A stretch of DNA of 34,183 bases from Bacillota bacterium (GTDB lineage: Bacteria > Bacillota > Sulfobacillia > Sulfobacillales > Sulfobacillaceae), in NCBI GenBank assembly GCA_021784595.1, contig JAJYHT010000034.1:1-34183 (forward strand), read 5' to 3'. How positions within the stretch are numbered: position 1 is the first letter of the stretch; every line of letters begins with the position of its first letter. Below the pieces are notes generated by a model. The model saw only the letters and a program-made list of their open reading frames with translations. It was not told the origin of the DNA and searched no databases. Shown piece after piece: positions 1 through 7,922 of this stretch. The translations under genes and the position numbers were made by a program.

Positions 1-16
1 CGATGGAGGGATTATT

Positions 17-403
17 ATGCCCGACCTGATGGAGATTTTGATTGAAGTGCTGAAGCAGACCATTATTCCAGCACTGCCCGATGGTTACGAAAAAGAGCAG
101 GCAGTGGCTATGGTGGCAGTCTTGCGTACAGTCCGCGTGGACCCAGAACCTGCTTTAGGCTTAGCGCGGAAAAAAACAGATCTGCTAGCTCGGGGCATGG
201 GTGAGATTGAGCAGCATTACCCAGCCATGGCACATTTAGATATAGAGCCGGGATTAGAGGCAGAAGCTACGCTGCAGAGATGGAATACCCGGCTGTCTCT
301 GTTGATTCAACAATCGTGCAGCCGACCTGAAACCGATCAATTAAAGACCATGATCCGCCAATTATTGCGTGAGCAGATCAATCTGGAATTGTCGCGGGAG
401 TAG
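17..403 (+). CDS. Small unknown protein (DUF6285-like at best)
   Basis: A 128-residue soluble, mostly helical and charged protein that I do not firmly recognise. It has no signal peptide, membrane segment or metal-binding motif. The N-terminus (LMEILIEVLKQTIIPAL) and the basic-acidic C-terminus (LLREQINLELSRE) weakly recall the DUF6285 family, whose members usually lie beside an acyl-CoA dehydrogenase and an aminoglycoside-phosphotransferase-like gene. The upstream neighbour is outside the window, so this context cannot be checked. A GGAGG site (positions 5-9) precedes the ATG at good spacing, which supports a real gene, probably the last of an operon entering from the left. Confidence 0.6.
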   Translation: MPDLMEILIEVLKQTIIPALPDGYEKEQAVAMVAVLRTVRVDPEPALGLARKKTDLLARGMGEIEQHYPAMAHLDIEPGLEAEATLQRWNTRLSLLIQQSCSRPETDQLKTMIRQLLREQINLELSRE

Positions 404-545
404 GCAATATTGTGCATTGCCGGTCGGATGAGCTCCCAGTGCGCTAAAAGGGGAGTCGCACAGGTGTGGGTCAAATCTTTTTTTGCTGCGGACAGCCGCC
501 TTGGTGCCTGGCCTGGGATCGTGAACCCATGTGTTTTCTATTTTC

Positions 546-585
546 AAAAAAAGATGCCGGCCAACTAAAATCCGTGGCCGGCATC
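546..585 (-). terminator. Rho-independent terminator of the GH31 remnant
   Basis: A perfect 11-bp stem (GATGCCGGCCA at 553-563, TGGCCGGCATC at 575-585) with an 11-nt loop is followed on the minus strand by seven Ts (546-552). It lies just after the stop of the GH31 fragment and is that gene's surviving terminator. Confidence 0.85.
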
Positions 586-594
586 CCCAGACAA

Positions 595-1002
595 CTAGGT
601 GAGGTTGGGAAGAAGATGGGCGAGTGTAGCGTCCTCTTTGACGAAACAGAGAATTTCGTTAAAAGGCGGACTCTGAAGCGTGTGCCATCGTTTCCCCTGG
701 TAATATTGCTCGGGGTGAAACAAGGATCGCCAATGCCCATGGGGAAGATATAGGCGCTGTACGCCTTCTTTGAAAAATGTGGGTACGACCAAAAGGTCGG
801 CACCCAGGTAGTACTCAAAATCTATCTCATACGTATTAGGATCCGATGGATGCATCAACACCAAGGGACGCACTAAAGGAAGTCCGAGGTCAAGCGACTG
901 GCGCGAGGCGGCCATCAGGTATGGCCGTATGGCCTGCCGATAGTAGGCGAGTTGCCGAAACAGGGACAGTGTTTGGGCGCCGACGCCGCATGTCCAGACT
1001 TG
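595..1002 (-). pseudogene. C-terminal remnant of a GH31 alpha-glucosidase/alpha-xylosidase
   Basis: The minus-strand frame is open from 1002 to the stop at 595 and encodes about 135 residues typical of the end of a glycoside hydrolase family 31 catalytic barrel and the following beta domain: LFRQLAYYRQAIRPYLM, GLPLVRPLVLMHPSD, and YYLGADLLVVPTFFKEG. Full GH31 enzymes are 650-800 residues, so about 80% of the protein, including both catalytic aspartates, is missing. There is an in-frame stop at 1003-1005 and no plausible start before the internal ATG at 915. It ends in its own terminator. It is a 5'-truncated relic; the truncation point lies next to a truncated ABC permease on the other strand. 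Confidence 0.8.
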
Positions 1003-1015
1003 TCACCTCCTTAAC

Positions 1016-1192
1016 CATGTTCTCCGGGTGGTATTGGCATTGAACAGTCTAGAATCGTATACCTCTAGCGTGCAGTTTGCCAATGTGGTTATGGCCGGTG
1101 CCGTGGTAGGGATTCTTCCCGGCGTCTTGCTCTTTCTATGGCTTCAAAAGTACTTTATTCGTGGCGTCGCGATGACGGGAATTAAGGGCTAA
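1016..1192 (+). pseudogene. C-terminal remnant of a carbohydrate ABC transporter permease
   Basis: The plus-strand frame ending in TAA at 1190-1192 encodes a tail typical of MalG-type sugar ABC permeases: VQFANVVMAGAVVGILPGVL, LQKYFIRGVAMTGIKG. The hydrophobic segment is the last transmembrane helix, and the motif YFIxGxxxxGIKG is the usual C-terminus of this family. Only about 55 of roughly 280 residues are left, and no start codon with a ribosome site precedes it. With the GH31 fragment on the opposite strand, it indicates a former glycoside uptake and hydrolysis locus. Confidence 0.7.
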
Positions 1193-1298
1193 ATGATGAG
1201 CTCTTATGAAAGAGTCCTAAGGGTCCGGCTGCCTAATGTGAAATTTTATGCGTTTGGGGAATTGACTCCCCGGTAGTTGGTCCTGTCCCTCGTTTAAA

Positions 1299-1335
1299 TC
1301 AGAGAAGAGCTCGACAAAGCCGTTCTCTTCTCTGA
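1299..1335 (-). terminator. Hairpin downstream of the GH15 gene
   Basis: A perfect 11-bp inverted repeat (TCAGAGAAGAG at 1299-1309, CTCTTCTCTGA at 1325-1335) with a 15-nt loop lies about 55 bp beyond the GH15 stop. The T-run after the stem is weak (TTT), so the terminator role is an inference. Confidence 0.5.
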
Positions 1336-1388
1336 ACGTTCACTCCGTTTAACATAAGGCACAGAGCGCAGCAGCCTGGATCAGGATT

Positions 1389-3212
1389 TTACCTGTTGGG
1401 AGCAGGGACCTCAATTCGCGACAGGTCTAACAACGTCATGATGAGGCCTAAATGGGAGAATCCTTGTGGAAAGTTTCCCCGCGGCGCACCGGTCGCTTGA
1501 TCCGCATGCTCGCCTAACAGCCCCAGATCCGTACGATTCTTTAACAGGCTCTCTACAATATGTTCCGCTTCTTGAACACGGCCTAACAGGATATAGATTC
1601 GGGCTAACCAAAAGCTGGCCAGCACAAACGGGTGGGCGGCAGCACCCAGCATGTCGCCGCTATAACGGTAAACCCAGAAATCTTTGACTAAGACACTCTC
1701 TATCTCTTTAAGAGTGGCTAAGAATCGTGGGTCATCGGCACGGCAATAGCCGTAGAGGGGCATGACCAGCAGCGCCGCATCGACTGAGTCACCGCCAAAG
1801 GCTTGAACGTAATGTCCTGTTTGGGTATTGAATCCTTCGCACTCGATGGCGTCGCGAACCTTTTTGGCGGTAGTTTGCCATCTTATGGCTGTTTTATCTT
1901 CCTTGACCGCTTCGGCCAGTTGAGACCCATATTGCAATGCGACCCAGCACATCAGTTGAGAATGCGTGTAGTAGGCGTCTTGATCACGAAATTCCCACAG
2001 ACTGGCGTCTTTTTGGTGCCAGTTTTTCTCCACCCAGTCAACCATAGTTTTTAGGGTATGCCAATAGAAGCGGATAAACGCAATGTCCCCTGTCGCGAGA
2101 TAGTACCGCCAGACCGTCCATAAGAAATCCCCTTCGATGTCCAACTGCTGCTGGCGCGTGGCGGCATTGCCTTCGCGACAGGGGACCGAGCCTTGATAGC
2201 CGGCAAGCCAGTCTAAATCATGTTCGCCGCGAATCAATGAGCCATCCACGTGAAAAAACGGCGCTTGAAAAGGTTTGCCTTGAAGGTCGACACAGTTCAG
2301 CAGAAATTCTAAAAAGCGTCGGCAAGCCACCTGGTCACCCGCATTTAACAGAGCTTCGGCGGCATAAGAACCGTCACGAACCCAGGCGAAACGATAATCC
2401 CACTGGCGGCTCTCCCCAATGGTTTCGGGCAATGAAGTGGTGGGTGCTGCGATAATGGCGCCGTTAGTGCGGTAGGTCAGGCCATCGAGTACCAGCAGTG
2501 ATCGGATGAAGGCGTGTGAATGGGGCCCTTTGTATGCAGGCAGCTGGGCGATGCGGTGCCGCCAATAAGTAATGGTTTGGGCCAGCGAGGTGTTCATCTG
2601 TTCTCGTTCAATATCCTCTTCTAGGGAAGTCGTTTGGTCGGTCAGAACGTCAGCCGCTTGAACCAGCCGATCTTTGTCGTCGGCAATATATTGCATCACC
2701 AGTTCATAGTGGCCGGGCGGCAAATGCCAAACTCCTTCGGAGAGGTTTGAGGTAATTTTATGAGACGCTAACAGCGGTGAACCGTTTAAGGCAAAGACCA
2801 TCGCTTCGGGCGCCAAGGGGTTGCGAAATACCGCACCCCTGTCAACTGCAGTGACTGCGCAATGTATCAGACCATAATGGAATCGCGGTCGAATTTCGAC
2901 CGTCATTGACACTTCACTTTTAATCACGCGACGGATTTCCGAACGGCCGATGGCAAGATAGTCGTGGATGATGGCGCGCCCGCGCGCAGTTTCCCATGCG
3001 GTCGTGATGATATTGGTATTTTCCATGTATTCTTGGGTGTTCTCGCCATCTGCATCGGGATAGACCCGAAAGTATCCGTTATCTTCCGTGCCGAGCAGAC
3101 GGGCGAACACCGCGGGGCTGTCAAAGCGGGGAAAAGCCGCCCAGTCAATGGAGCCATCGGGTCCGAGCAATGCCGCGCCATGGGCGTTCGATAGGAATCC
3201 GTAAAATTTCAT
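1389..3212 (-). CDS. GH15 family glucoamylase/trehalase-type hydrolase
   Basis: A 607-residue intracellular glycoside hydrolase of family 15. The N-terminal third (from YGFLSNAHGAALLGPDGSID) is the beta-rich domain found in trehalase-like GH15 proteins; the catalytic (alpha/alpha)6 barrel starts near residue 240 with QWDYRFAWVRDGSY. The two expected catalytic glutamates are visible, Glu407 in LWEFRDQDAYYTHSQ and Glu568 in LGEHADQATG, just before the family signature GNFPQGFSHLGL. No signal peptide is present. Bacterial and archaeal relatives include trehalases and glucoamylases, so the substrate (trehalose or an alpha-glucan) cannot be fixed from sequence. Its ATG overlaps the stop of the glucose dehydrogenase gene by 4 bases (ATGA), implying coupled translation and release of glucose to that enzyme. 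Confidence 0.92.
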   Translation of the reverse strand: MKFYGFLSNAHGAALLGPDGSIDWAAFPRFDSPAVFARLLGTEDNGYFRVYPDADGENTQEYMENTNIITTAWETARGRAIIHDYLAIGRSEIRRVIKSEVSMTVEIRPRFHYGLIHCAVTAVDRGAVFRNPLAPEAMVFALNGSPLLASHKITSNLSEGVWHLPPGHYELVMQYIADDKDRLVQAADVLTDQTTSLEEDIEREQMNTSLAQTITYWRHRIAQLPAYKGPHSHAFIRSLLVLDGLTYRTNGAIIAAPTTSLPETIGESRQWDYRFAWVRDGSYAAEALLNAGDQVACRRFLEFLLNCVDLQGKPFQAPFFHVDGSLIRGEHDLDWLAGYQGSVPCREGNAATRQQQLDIEGDFLWTVWRYYLATGDIAFIRFYWHTLKTMVDWVEKNWHQKDASLWEFRDQDAYYTHSQLMCWVALQYGSQLAEAVKEDKTAIRWQTTAKKVRDAIECEGFNTQTGHYVQAFGGDSVDAALLVMPLYGYCRADDPRFLATLKEIESVLVKDFWVYRYSGDMLGAAAHPFVLASFWLARIYILLGRVQEAEHIVESLLKNRTDLGLLGEHADQATGAPRGNFPQGFSHLGLIMTLLDLSRIEVPAPNR

Positions 3213-4324
3213 TGCGCACCTCGTGGGGCCATGACGATCACGCTTTTAACGGCATCGGGAGATTTTTGATAGGCGTCCATAAATTGATCCAGGGGGTGGC
3301 GCGCGGTGATCAGCTGTTCCGTTAATCCTGGCCACCGATCTGACCAGTCGGCGAGATCGGCGACTGCCGCCAGATAATGATGACGGGCCGCGTTTACGGA
3401 ACCGACGATGGTTTGGTTTTCGAGCACAAGCGATACATTGAGCACATCGCTGTCGACCGTGATGTCATGATGTCCACTGGTCACGCCGGTAAGCACTAAA
3501 ACGCCATTACGCCCCAGAGAGCGAGCTGCCCGAAAAAGAAGCGGAGAATAGCCAGTGGCCTCTACCACCACATCGAACCCGGCAGCCGGCACAACTTTTT
3601 CAAGCGGGGTTTTTTGGTCGTCAATATACTGGATGCCTGCACGCTGAACCAACTGCGCTTTGGGAGAGTCCGCGGGTCGTTGGTCGAGCACGCTAACATC
3701 TAAGCCGCGCTGCCGCAATAACAGGGCGGCTAGGATGCCAACCGGGCCTGCGCCCGTCACTAATGCCGTATGGGGCTGGGCCCACCGCCGGGGATAGGCC
3801 ATCTCCGCTTCTTCGATAGCTTTTTCGACGATGGTGAGTGGCTCAACCAACACGGCCACCGGACGCAGCGTATTCGGTATGGAAACTAAGGCATTGGCAT
3901 CGACAACGGCAAATTCCCGCAAGAATCCATCAAGCCCTTTAATGCCGTGTTCCTGATAATTGCCGGTCAGGCACAGGTCCCATCGGCCACTGGCGCATGC
4001 AGCGCAGAGTTCTGGACAGGGACGGCGCACAATCGGCACCACCAGTTGTCCTACGGATAAGCCTTGCACACCAGGGCCCAGGCAATCAATGATGGCGAGC
4101 GATTCGTGGCCTGGCACCAAGTCCTGGTGCCCTAAAGGGGGCTGCCCATAAGAGCCCGAGGCAATTTCAATATCGGTGCCGCAAATACCTACTTCTAGGA
4201 CGTGGAGGTCAACTTGTCCAGTCTTAGGCATTTCTCGAGCGACAGTGGCTAACCGTTCGCTGCTGGCCACACCGGGTGTCACTACGATGGCGCGACAGGT
4301 GGCATTGTTCGTGTCTGGTGTCAA
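3209..4324 (-). CDS. gdh: Zinc-dependent glucose 1-dehydrogenase (MDR family)
   Basis: A 371-residue medium-chain dehydrogenase closest in pattern to archaeal glucose 1-dehydrogenase. From the chosen start, the catalytic zinc ligand region is VGICGTD (Cys48) and GHE (73-74), the structural zinc loop has Cys103, 107, 110 and 118, and the NAD(P)-binding GAGPVG is at 191-196. The C-terminal part (LGRNGVLVLTGV) resembles the GDH C-terminal domain. I chose the TTG at 4324 because an AAAGGAG site sits 8 nt upstream; a longer frame to 4453 is open but has no family similarity or ribosome site. Oxidation of free glucose to gluconate would feed an Entner-Doudoroff type route. Other sugar or polyol substrates are possible. 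Confidence 0.85.
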   Translation of the reverse strand: MTPDTNNATCRAIVVTPGVASSERLATVAREMPKTGQVDLHVLEVGICGTDIEIASGSYGQPPLGHQDLVPGHESLAIIDCLGPGVQGLSVGQLVVPIVRRPCPELCAACASGRWDLCLTGNYQEHGIKGLDGFLREFAVVDANALVSIPNTLRPVAVLVEPLTIVEKAIEEAEMAYPRRWAQPHTALVTGAGPVGILAALLLRQRGLDVSVLDQRPADSPKAQLVQRAGIQYIDDQKTPLEKVVPAAGFDVVVEATGYSPLLFRAARSLGRNGVLVLTGVTSGHHDITVDSDVLNVSLVLENQTIVGSVNAARHHYLAAVADLADWSDRWPGLTEQLITARHPLDQFMDAYQKSPDAVKSVIVMAPRGAQ

Positions 4325-4590
4325 TCTCTCATCTCCTTTGTTCCTGATGAGTGGTATCGACGGATAGGGTGTAGCCGCAATGGTGATGGGCGATCCAGCA
4401 ACACCTCCCTGCAGGATGGCCTTATTATAGGCTTCTCTTTGGGTATTGCCCACCCGTCCATCGGACTAAAGCGGGTCGCCGCTCTTATGGGATAATACAA
4501 GAGGCTGGGTTGGCCTTGACTCATAAGTGTGTATCGCTCCAGAATTGGCGCCTCTTATGGCGCCCACCCCATGCAAAGGGAGGCCAAATC

Positions 4591-5190
4591 ATGAATTCAA
4601 AGCAATCTCTTTACATCGTGCGCCATGGTCAAAGTGTTGCTAATGCTTCGCGTGTGATGCAAGGCTGGTTCAATACCCCGCTATCGGCAAGAGGCCAACA
4701 GGAGGTCTTGCGCCTTAAGCGTTTTTTGCCGGTCAATGTGCCTATTATTGCAAGTGATCTCGATCGAGCGCGCCAAACAGCGGAGATTTTGCGAGGAGAG
4801 GGTCAGCCTGTGGTGTGGGAGTCCCGACTTCGGGAAGCTGACGTGGGGGATTGGCAAGGGCGCCCAAAAGCGGAGTTGATCTACGAATGGGACTGGCAAA
4901 ACTACATGACAAACCCTGAACACTTCCAGTTTCCAAACGGGGAGGCTCTCTCTGCAGTTGCCCAGAGGCTTTTGGAGGTCATCGAGGAGATCAGCCATCC
5001 GGCTGCAGTGCTGGTCACCCATCGTCTGGCCTTGCGAACTCTGCTTAGCGGGTTGACACAAAATTGGACCAACTTGCACCAGATCGCCATACCAAACGCT
5101 TCGATCACCCAGCTGGTACGGGTTTTCGGACACACGTGGGATATCCAAACCGTGGGCTGGGTGCCTCGACTAGAGAGTATCCATGATTAA
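4591..5190 (+). CDS. Histidine phosphatase family protein (PGM-like)
   Basis: A 199-residue member of the phosphoglycerate mutase-like histidine phosphatase superfamily. The phosphoacceptor motif is LYIVRHGQS with His12; the second catalytic histidine is His144 in VTHRLALRTL, and the acid loop is LREADVGDWQGR. The start is the ATG at 4591 behind GGGAGG; the frame is open further upstream but lacks a site. Small proteins of this type act on many sugar phosphates, cobalamin intermediates or phosphoglycerate, so the substrate is unknown. It lies 325 bp upstream of comA in the same direction; a role in dephosphorylating phosphosulfolactate is only a guess. Confidence 0.88.
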   Translation: MNSKQSLYIVRHGQSVANASRVMQGWFNTPLSARGQQEVLRLKRFLPVNVPIIASDLDRARQTAEILRGEGQPVVWESRLREADVGDWQGRPKAELIYEWDWQNYMTNPEHFQFPNGEALSAVAQRLLEVIEEISHPAAVLVTHRLALRTLLSGLTQNWTNLHQIAIPNASITQLVRVFGHTWDIQTVGWVPRLESIHD

Positions 5191-5515
5191 TCGGTCCAAA
5201 AACGGAGGAATTTCCCCTTAGAGTAGGGTGAGCGTCTCCAAGATGGCCAGAGGGGGGCTCTCCTCATCTCCTCTGCTTTGACCAAATCCAAGGAGGACAG
5301 GTAAAGTTTGAATATCGCAACACATTTGGCGCACGCTGAATTTCTTTGGAAGCGGGGAACCCATACCATTGGGGCGAATCTCTGGCATTGGCGCCAGAGT
5401 AGGGAGACAGATCCTTCCGAGCCCGTCAGCTAACCTCGTAAGCGTTGCTCTGTAGAGAAGTTCCAGTGTGTTTTTTTGCGTCCATTTGGGTTGCGCCCAC
5501 AGAAGGGAGATTGCT
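5191..5515 (+). other. Intergenic region before comA
   Basis: No convincing gene is seen here. A short hairpin (CTCTGGC at 5380-5386, GCCAGAG at 5393-5399) and a purine-rich stretch near 5250 are the only notable structures. It probably carries the promoter of the comA unit, but I cannot point to clear -35 and -10 boxes. Confidence 0.4.
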
Positions 5516-6283
5516 ATGGGAACATTGGATATTCCGATCAGATCCCAAAAGCCGCGCACCGAAGGACTGACGTTAATCAATGACCGCGGAGTCGGATTGG
5601 GCGCATGGGAGGACGCTTTACAAATGTCCGGGGAGTATGTTGACGTAGTGAAGCTCGGCATTGGCACTGCCTATGTGATGAAAAACCTGGAAGAAAAAGT
5701 AGGGTTTCTGCACAGTCGTGATGTGCAAGTGGTATTGGGCGGCACGTTGTTTGAAACGTTTTGGGCTCAAGGGCAACTCGACGCCTATTACCAGTTTGTC
5801 AAAGATCTCGGTTTGCAGTATGTAGAGATTTCATCAGGAAGCTATCCGATACCTCTGGACGATAAAGTAGCCATCGTGGAGCGCTTTGCCAAAGAATTTC
5901 ATGTAATGGCAGAGGTGGGCAATAAAGACGACGATAAACAGGCTGGAATCGCCGAACAGGTGGCGGAGGCTCACGCGTTGCGTCAAGCTGGCGCCAACAA
6001 GGTGATTTTGGAAGGGCGGGCATCGGGCACTGGCGGCATGTATGACCAGGACGGCAATGTCGACGATGCCTTAATCGACGCCATGACCCAAGTGCTTGCC
6101 GTCAGTGACATCATTTTTGAAGCTCCTTTAGAACAACAGCAGATTGCATTCATCCGGCGATTCGGTCCCAATGTAAACCTCGGCAACGTGTTATTCGAGG
6201 ACATCCTGATGTTGGAGACCGAGCGTGTGGGGTTGCGATTTGACACACTGGCGACGTCACGACCGGAGGGACTTTCGGGATGA
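5516..6283 (+). CDS. comA: Phosphosulfolactate synthase (ComA family)
   Basis: A 255-residue TIM-barrel enzyme matching the ComA family throughout. ComA adds sulfite to phosphoenolpyruvate to give (R)-phosphosulfolactate, the first step of coenzyme M synthesis in methanogens and of 3-sulfolactate formation in Bacillus spores. Family hallmarks are YVDVVKLGIGTAYV, VVLGGTLFETF, LQYVEISSGSYPIP, VMAEVGNKD, VILEGRASGTGG, IIFEAP and FGPNVNLGNV. The ATG at 5516 follows AAGGGAGA; the longer open frame upstream lacks family similarity. The gene overlaps the next one by 4 bases. No ComB-type phosphatase and no ComDE decarboxylase are in the window, so the end product is not coenzyme M on present evidence. 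Confidence 0.9.
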   Translation: MGTLDIPIRSQKPRTEGLTLINDRGVGLGAWEDALQMSGEYVDVVKLGIGTAYVMKNLEEKVGFLHSRDVQVVLGGTLFETFWAQGQLDAYYQFVKDLGLQYVEISSGSYPIPLDDKVAIVERFAKEFHVMAEVGNKDDDKQAGIAEQVAEAHALRQAGANKVILEGRASGTGGMYDQDGNVDDALIDAMTQVLAVSDIIFEAPLEQQQIAFIRRFGPNVNLGNVLFEDILMLETERVGLRFDTLATSRPEGLSG

Positions 6284-7185
6284 TTCTGGTGACGGAAATG
6301 ATGCACGACGAAGGCGTCAAAAGACTCGAAGACTTTCCCTTACGCTATGAGCCGGATTTATATCGGAAACCGCAGCAGTTGCAGCGTTGGTTGCCGGAGG
6401 TCGAGGCTTTAATTGTTCGCAACCAGACCCAGGTGAACCTGGACTTATTGTCGAAGATGCCGCGGCTGAGCGTGGTGGGACGGCTCGGCGTCGGACTGGA
6501 TAACATTGATACCAAGGCTTTAGAACAACGGGGCATTGCGCTTTTGGTACCTCGGGGTGCCAACGCCTCGGCGGTGGCGGAATATGTGATCGGGGCGATG
6601 CTGGCTTTTTCGCGGCAATATGAACAGATGGCGATGGGGACACGAGCCGGTAGATGGGAACGCCCGATGAATGTTCAGGGAATTTCGGGCCGCCACTTGC
6701 GCCTGGTTGGGTATGGGGCGACCGGGAAGGCCGTGGCAGAGCGGGCGGAGCCATTTGGACTGCGCGTGAGCGTCTATGATCCGTATGCTGATCAGGTGCC
6801 CAGTCGGTATCGGGTCAAGGCGTTGGAGGACGGTTTGGAGTCCGTGGACTATCTAAGCCTGCATGTGCCTCAAACACCAGATACCAAAGGGATGGTGAAT
6901 GCGAAACTGCTGGGTTGCCTCAAGCCTGGAGCCATTCTCATCAACGCATCCCGTGGTGAACTGGTCAACGAGAAAGACTTGGCCGATGCCATCAAGTCAG
7001 GTCATCTGGCAGGAGCCATTTTGGATGTGCGCGGCCATGAACCGCCTGATCGCGAGGATAGATTGTCACGATTAGACAAAATATGGACGACGCCGCATAT
7101 CGCGGGATTGACTGATGAGAGTCAGCGAACGATTGCCGTTTGGATAGCCGAGGGCGTAAAAACGGCGCTTCGCGAGCGCCGTTAG
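6280..7185 (+). CDS. D-2-hydroxyacid dehydrogenase, possibly sulfolactate dehydrogenase
   Basis: A 301-residue NAD-dependent 2-hydroxyacid dehydrogenase (phosphoglycerate dehydrogenase fold). The Rossmann motif is GYGATG (144-149), and the catalytic triad is in place: Arg225 (INASRGEL), Glu254 (RGHEPP) and His273 (TPHIAGLT). The start overlaps the comA stop (ATGA), so the two are coupled. By context the substrate may be sulfolactate/sulfopyruvate; SlcC, the (S)-sulfolactate dehydrogenase, belongs to this family, whereas ComC does not. Note that ComA makes the (R) form, so the stereochemistry would need testing. Phosphoglycerate or another hydroxyacid remains possible. A hairpin covers its last codons. 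Confidence 0.85.
   Translation: MILVTEMMHDEGVKRLEDFPLRYEPDLYRKPQQLQRWLPEVEALIVRNQTQVNLDLLSKMPRLSVVGRLGVGLDNIDTKALEQRGIALLVPRGANASAVAEYVIGAMLAFSRQYEQMAMGTRAGRWERPMNVQGISGRHLRLVGYGATGKAVAERAEPFGLRVSVYDPYADQVPSRYRVKALEDGLESVDYLSLHVPQTPDTKGMVNAKLLGCLKPGAILINASRGELVNEKDLADAIKSGHLAGAILDVRGHEPPDREDRLSRLDKIWTTPHIAGLTDESQRTIAVWIAEGVKTALRERR
7161..7183 (+). terminator. Hairpin over the 3' end of the hydroxyacid dehydrogenase
   Basis: A 9-bp perfect stem (AACGGCGCT at 7161-7169, AGCGCCGTT at 7175-7183) with a 5-nt loop ends at the stop codon. There is no T-run; it may stabilise or attenuate the transcript before the PanD-like gene. Confidence 0.4.
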
Positions 7186-7223
7186 GAAAACACGATGGCA
7201 GTTCAAGGGAGGGGTGGTGTTCG

Positions 7224-7610
7224 ATGCAATATCGGATGATGACAGCGAAAATCCATCGGGCTCGGGTGACCGAGGCCAATTTGAATTACATTGGGTCGGT
7301 GACAATTGACCAGACACTTTTGGACGCGACAGGTCTATTGCCCTATGAGATGGTGCAAATTACCAATTTGTCCAATGGCGCCTTATGGCAAACCTACATT
7401 ATTCCCGGTCCCCAAGACAAAGGTGACATTTGTCTGAACGGGCCGCCCGCGCGTTTGTTTCAACCAGACGATTTGGTCGTCATCCTGGGGTGGCGGATGG
7501 TTGACCAAGAGCAATTGCGTGAGCATCAGCCCACGGTCGTTTTCGTCGATGATAAAAATCATATTACTGACGTGGTTCGGGACGAAAAGGCCTTTACCAT
7601 CGTCCGCTAG
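7224..7610 (+). CDS. PanD-like pyruvoyl decarboxylase with altered active site
   Basis: A 128-residue protein alignable end to end with aspartate 1-decarboxylase PanD and conveniently in the same numbering as the E. coli enzyme. Conserved are Lys9 and His11 (KIHRARVT), the Gly24-Ser25 self-cleavage site that creates the pyruvoyl group (NYIGSVTID), Thr57, Tyr58 and Asn72. Changed are Arg54, which binds the substrate carboxylate in PanD and is Leu here (NGALWQTY), and Ala74-Ala75, which are Pro-Pro (NGPPARL). It should still mature but may decarboxylate something other than aspartate. The ATG at 7224 has AAGGGAGGGG upstream; it lies 38 bp after the dehydrogenase gene, with no panB or panC nearby. 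Confidence 0.8.
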   Translation: MQYRMMTAKIHRARVTEANLNYIGSVTIDQTLLDATGLLPYEMVQITNLSNGALWQTYIIPGPQDKGDICLNGPPARLFQPDDLVVILGWRMVDQEQLREHQPTVVFVDDKNHITDVVRDEKAFTIVR

Positions 7611-7645
7611 TAAAATGAACGCCGAAACAAATCCCAGGCTCTCCA

Positions 7646-7683
7646 CTCAGGACCGGGGGGTCAGTTGCCCCCAGGGTCCTGAG
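7646..7683 (+). terminator. Hairpin between convergent panD-like and ptsI genes
   Basis: An outer 9-bp stem (CTCAGGACC at 7646-7654, GGTCCTGAG at 7675-7683) continues into an inner GGGGG/CCCCC stem, giving about 14 pairs. There is no clear T-run on either side, so it may act as a bidirectional or intrinsic-like terminator. The rest of the 7611-7922 gap shows no gene. Confidence 0.6.
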
Positions 7684-7922
7684 CTATGGGTACCAACTCC
7701 AACCTGGCAACCTCATCACAGGGCGCGATGATGATAAGCTGCCTGACTGTGGCCTGGGAGCGCGCCTCGAAACGGGATTCTCAGTTGTTGAGCGAAAAAC
7801 AAGGACAGTCCGGTTCCCGGTTCGTACTTCTCAAACTTGTAGTGATCAGAACAGGTCTTCGTCCAAATAAGAGTGATGTGGTCCAAAAATGCTTTGAAGC
7901 ACCGGGGCTTGGGTGAAAGGGA

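Noticed and set aside
846-1043. Plus-strand frame of 65 residues over the GH31/permease scar
   Set aside because: Antisense to the GH31 remnant, arginine-rich translation without family likeness or ribosome site.
4325-4453. N-terminal extension of the glucose dehydrogenase frame
   Set aside because: Open but unlike the family; the TTG at 4324 has a well-placed AAAGGAG site.
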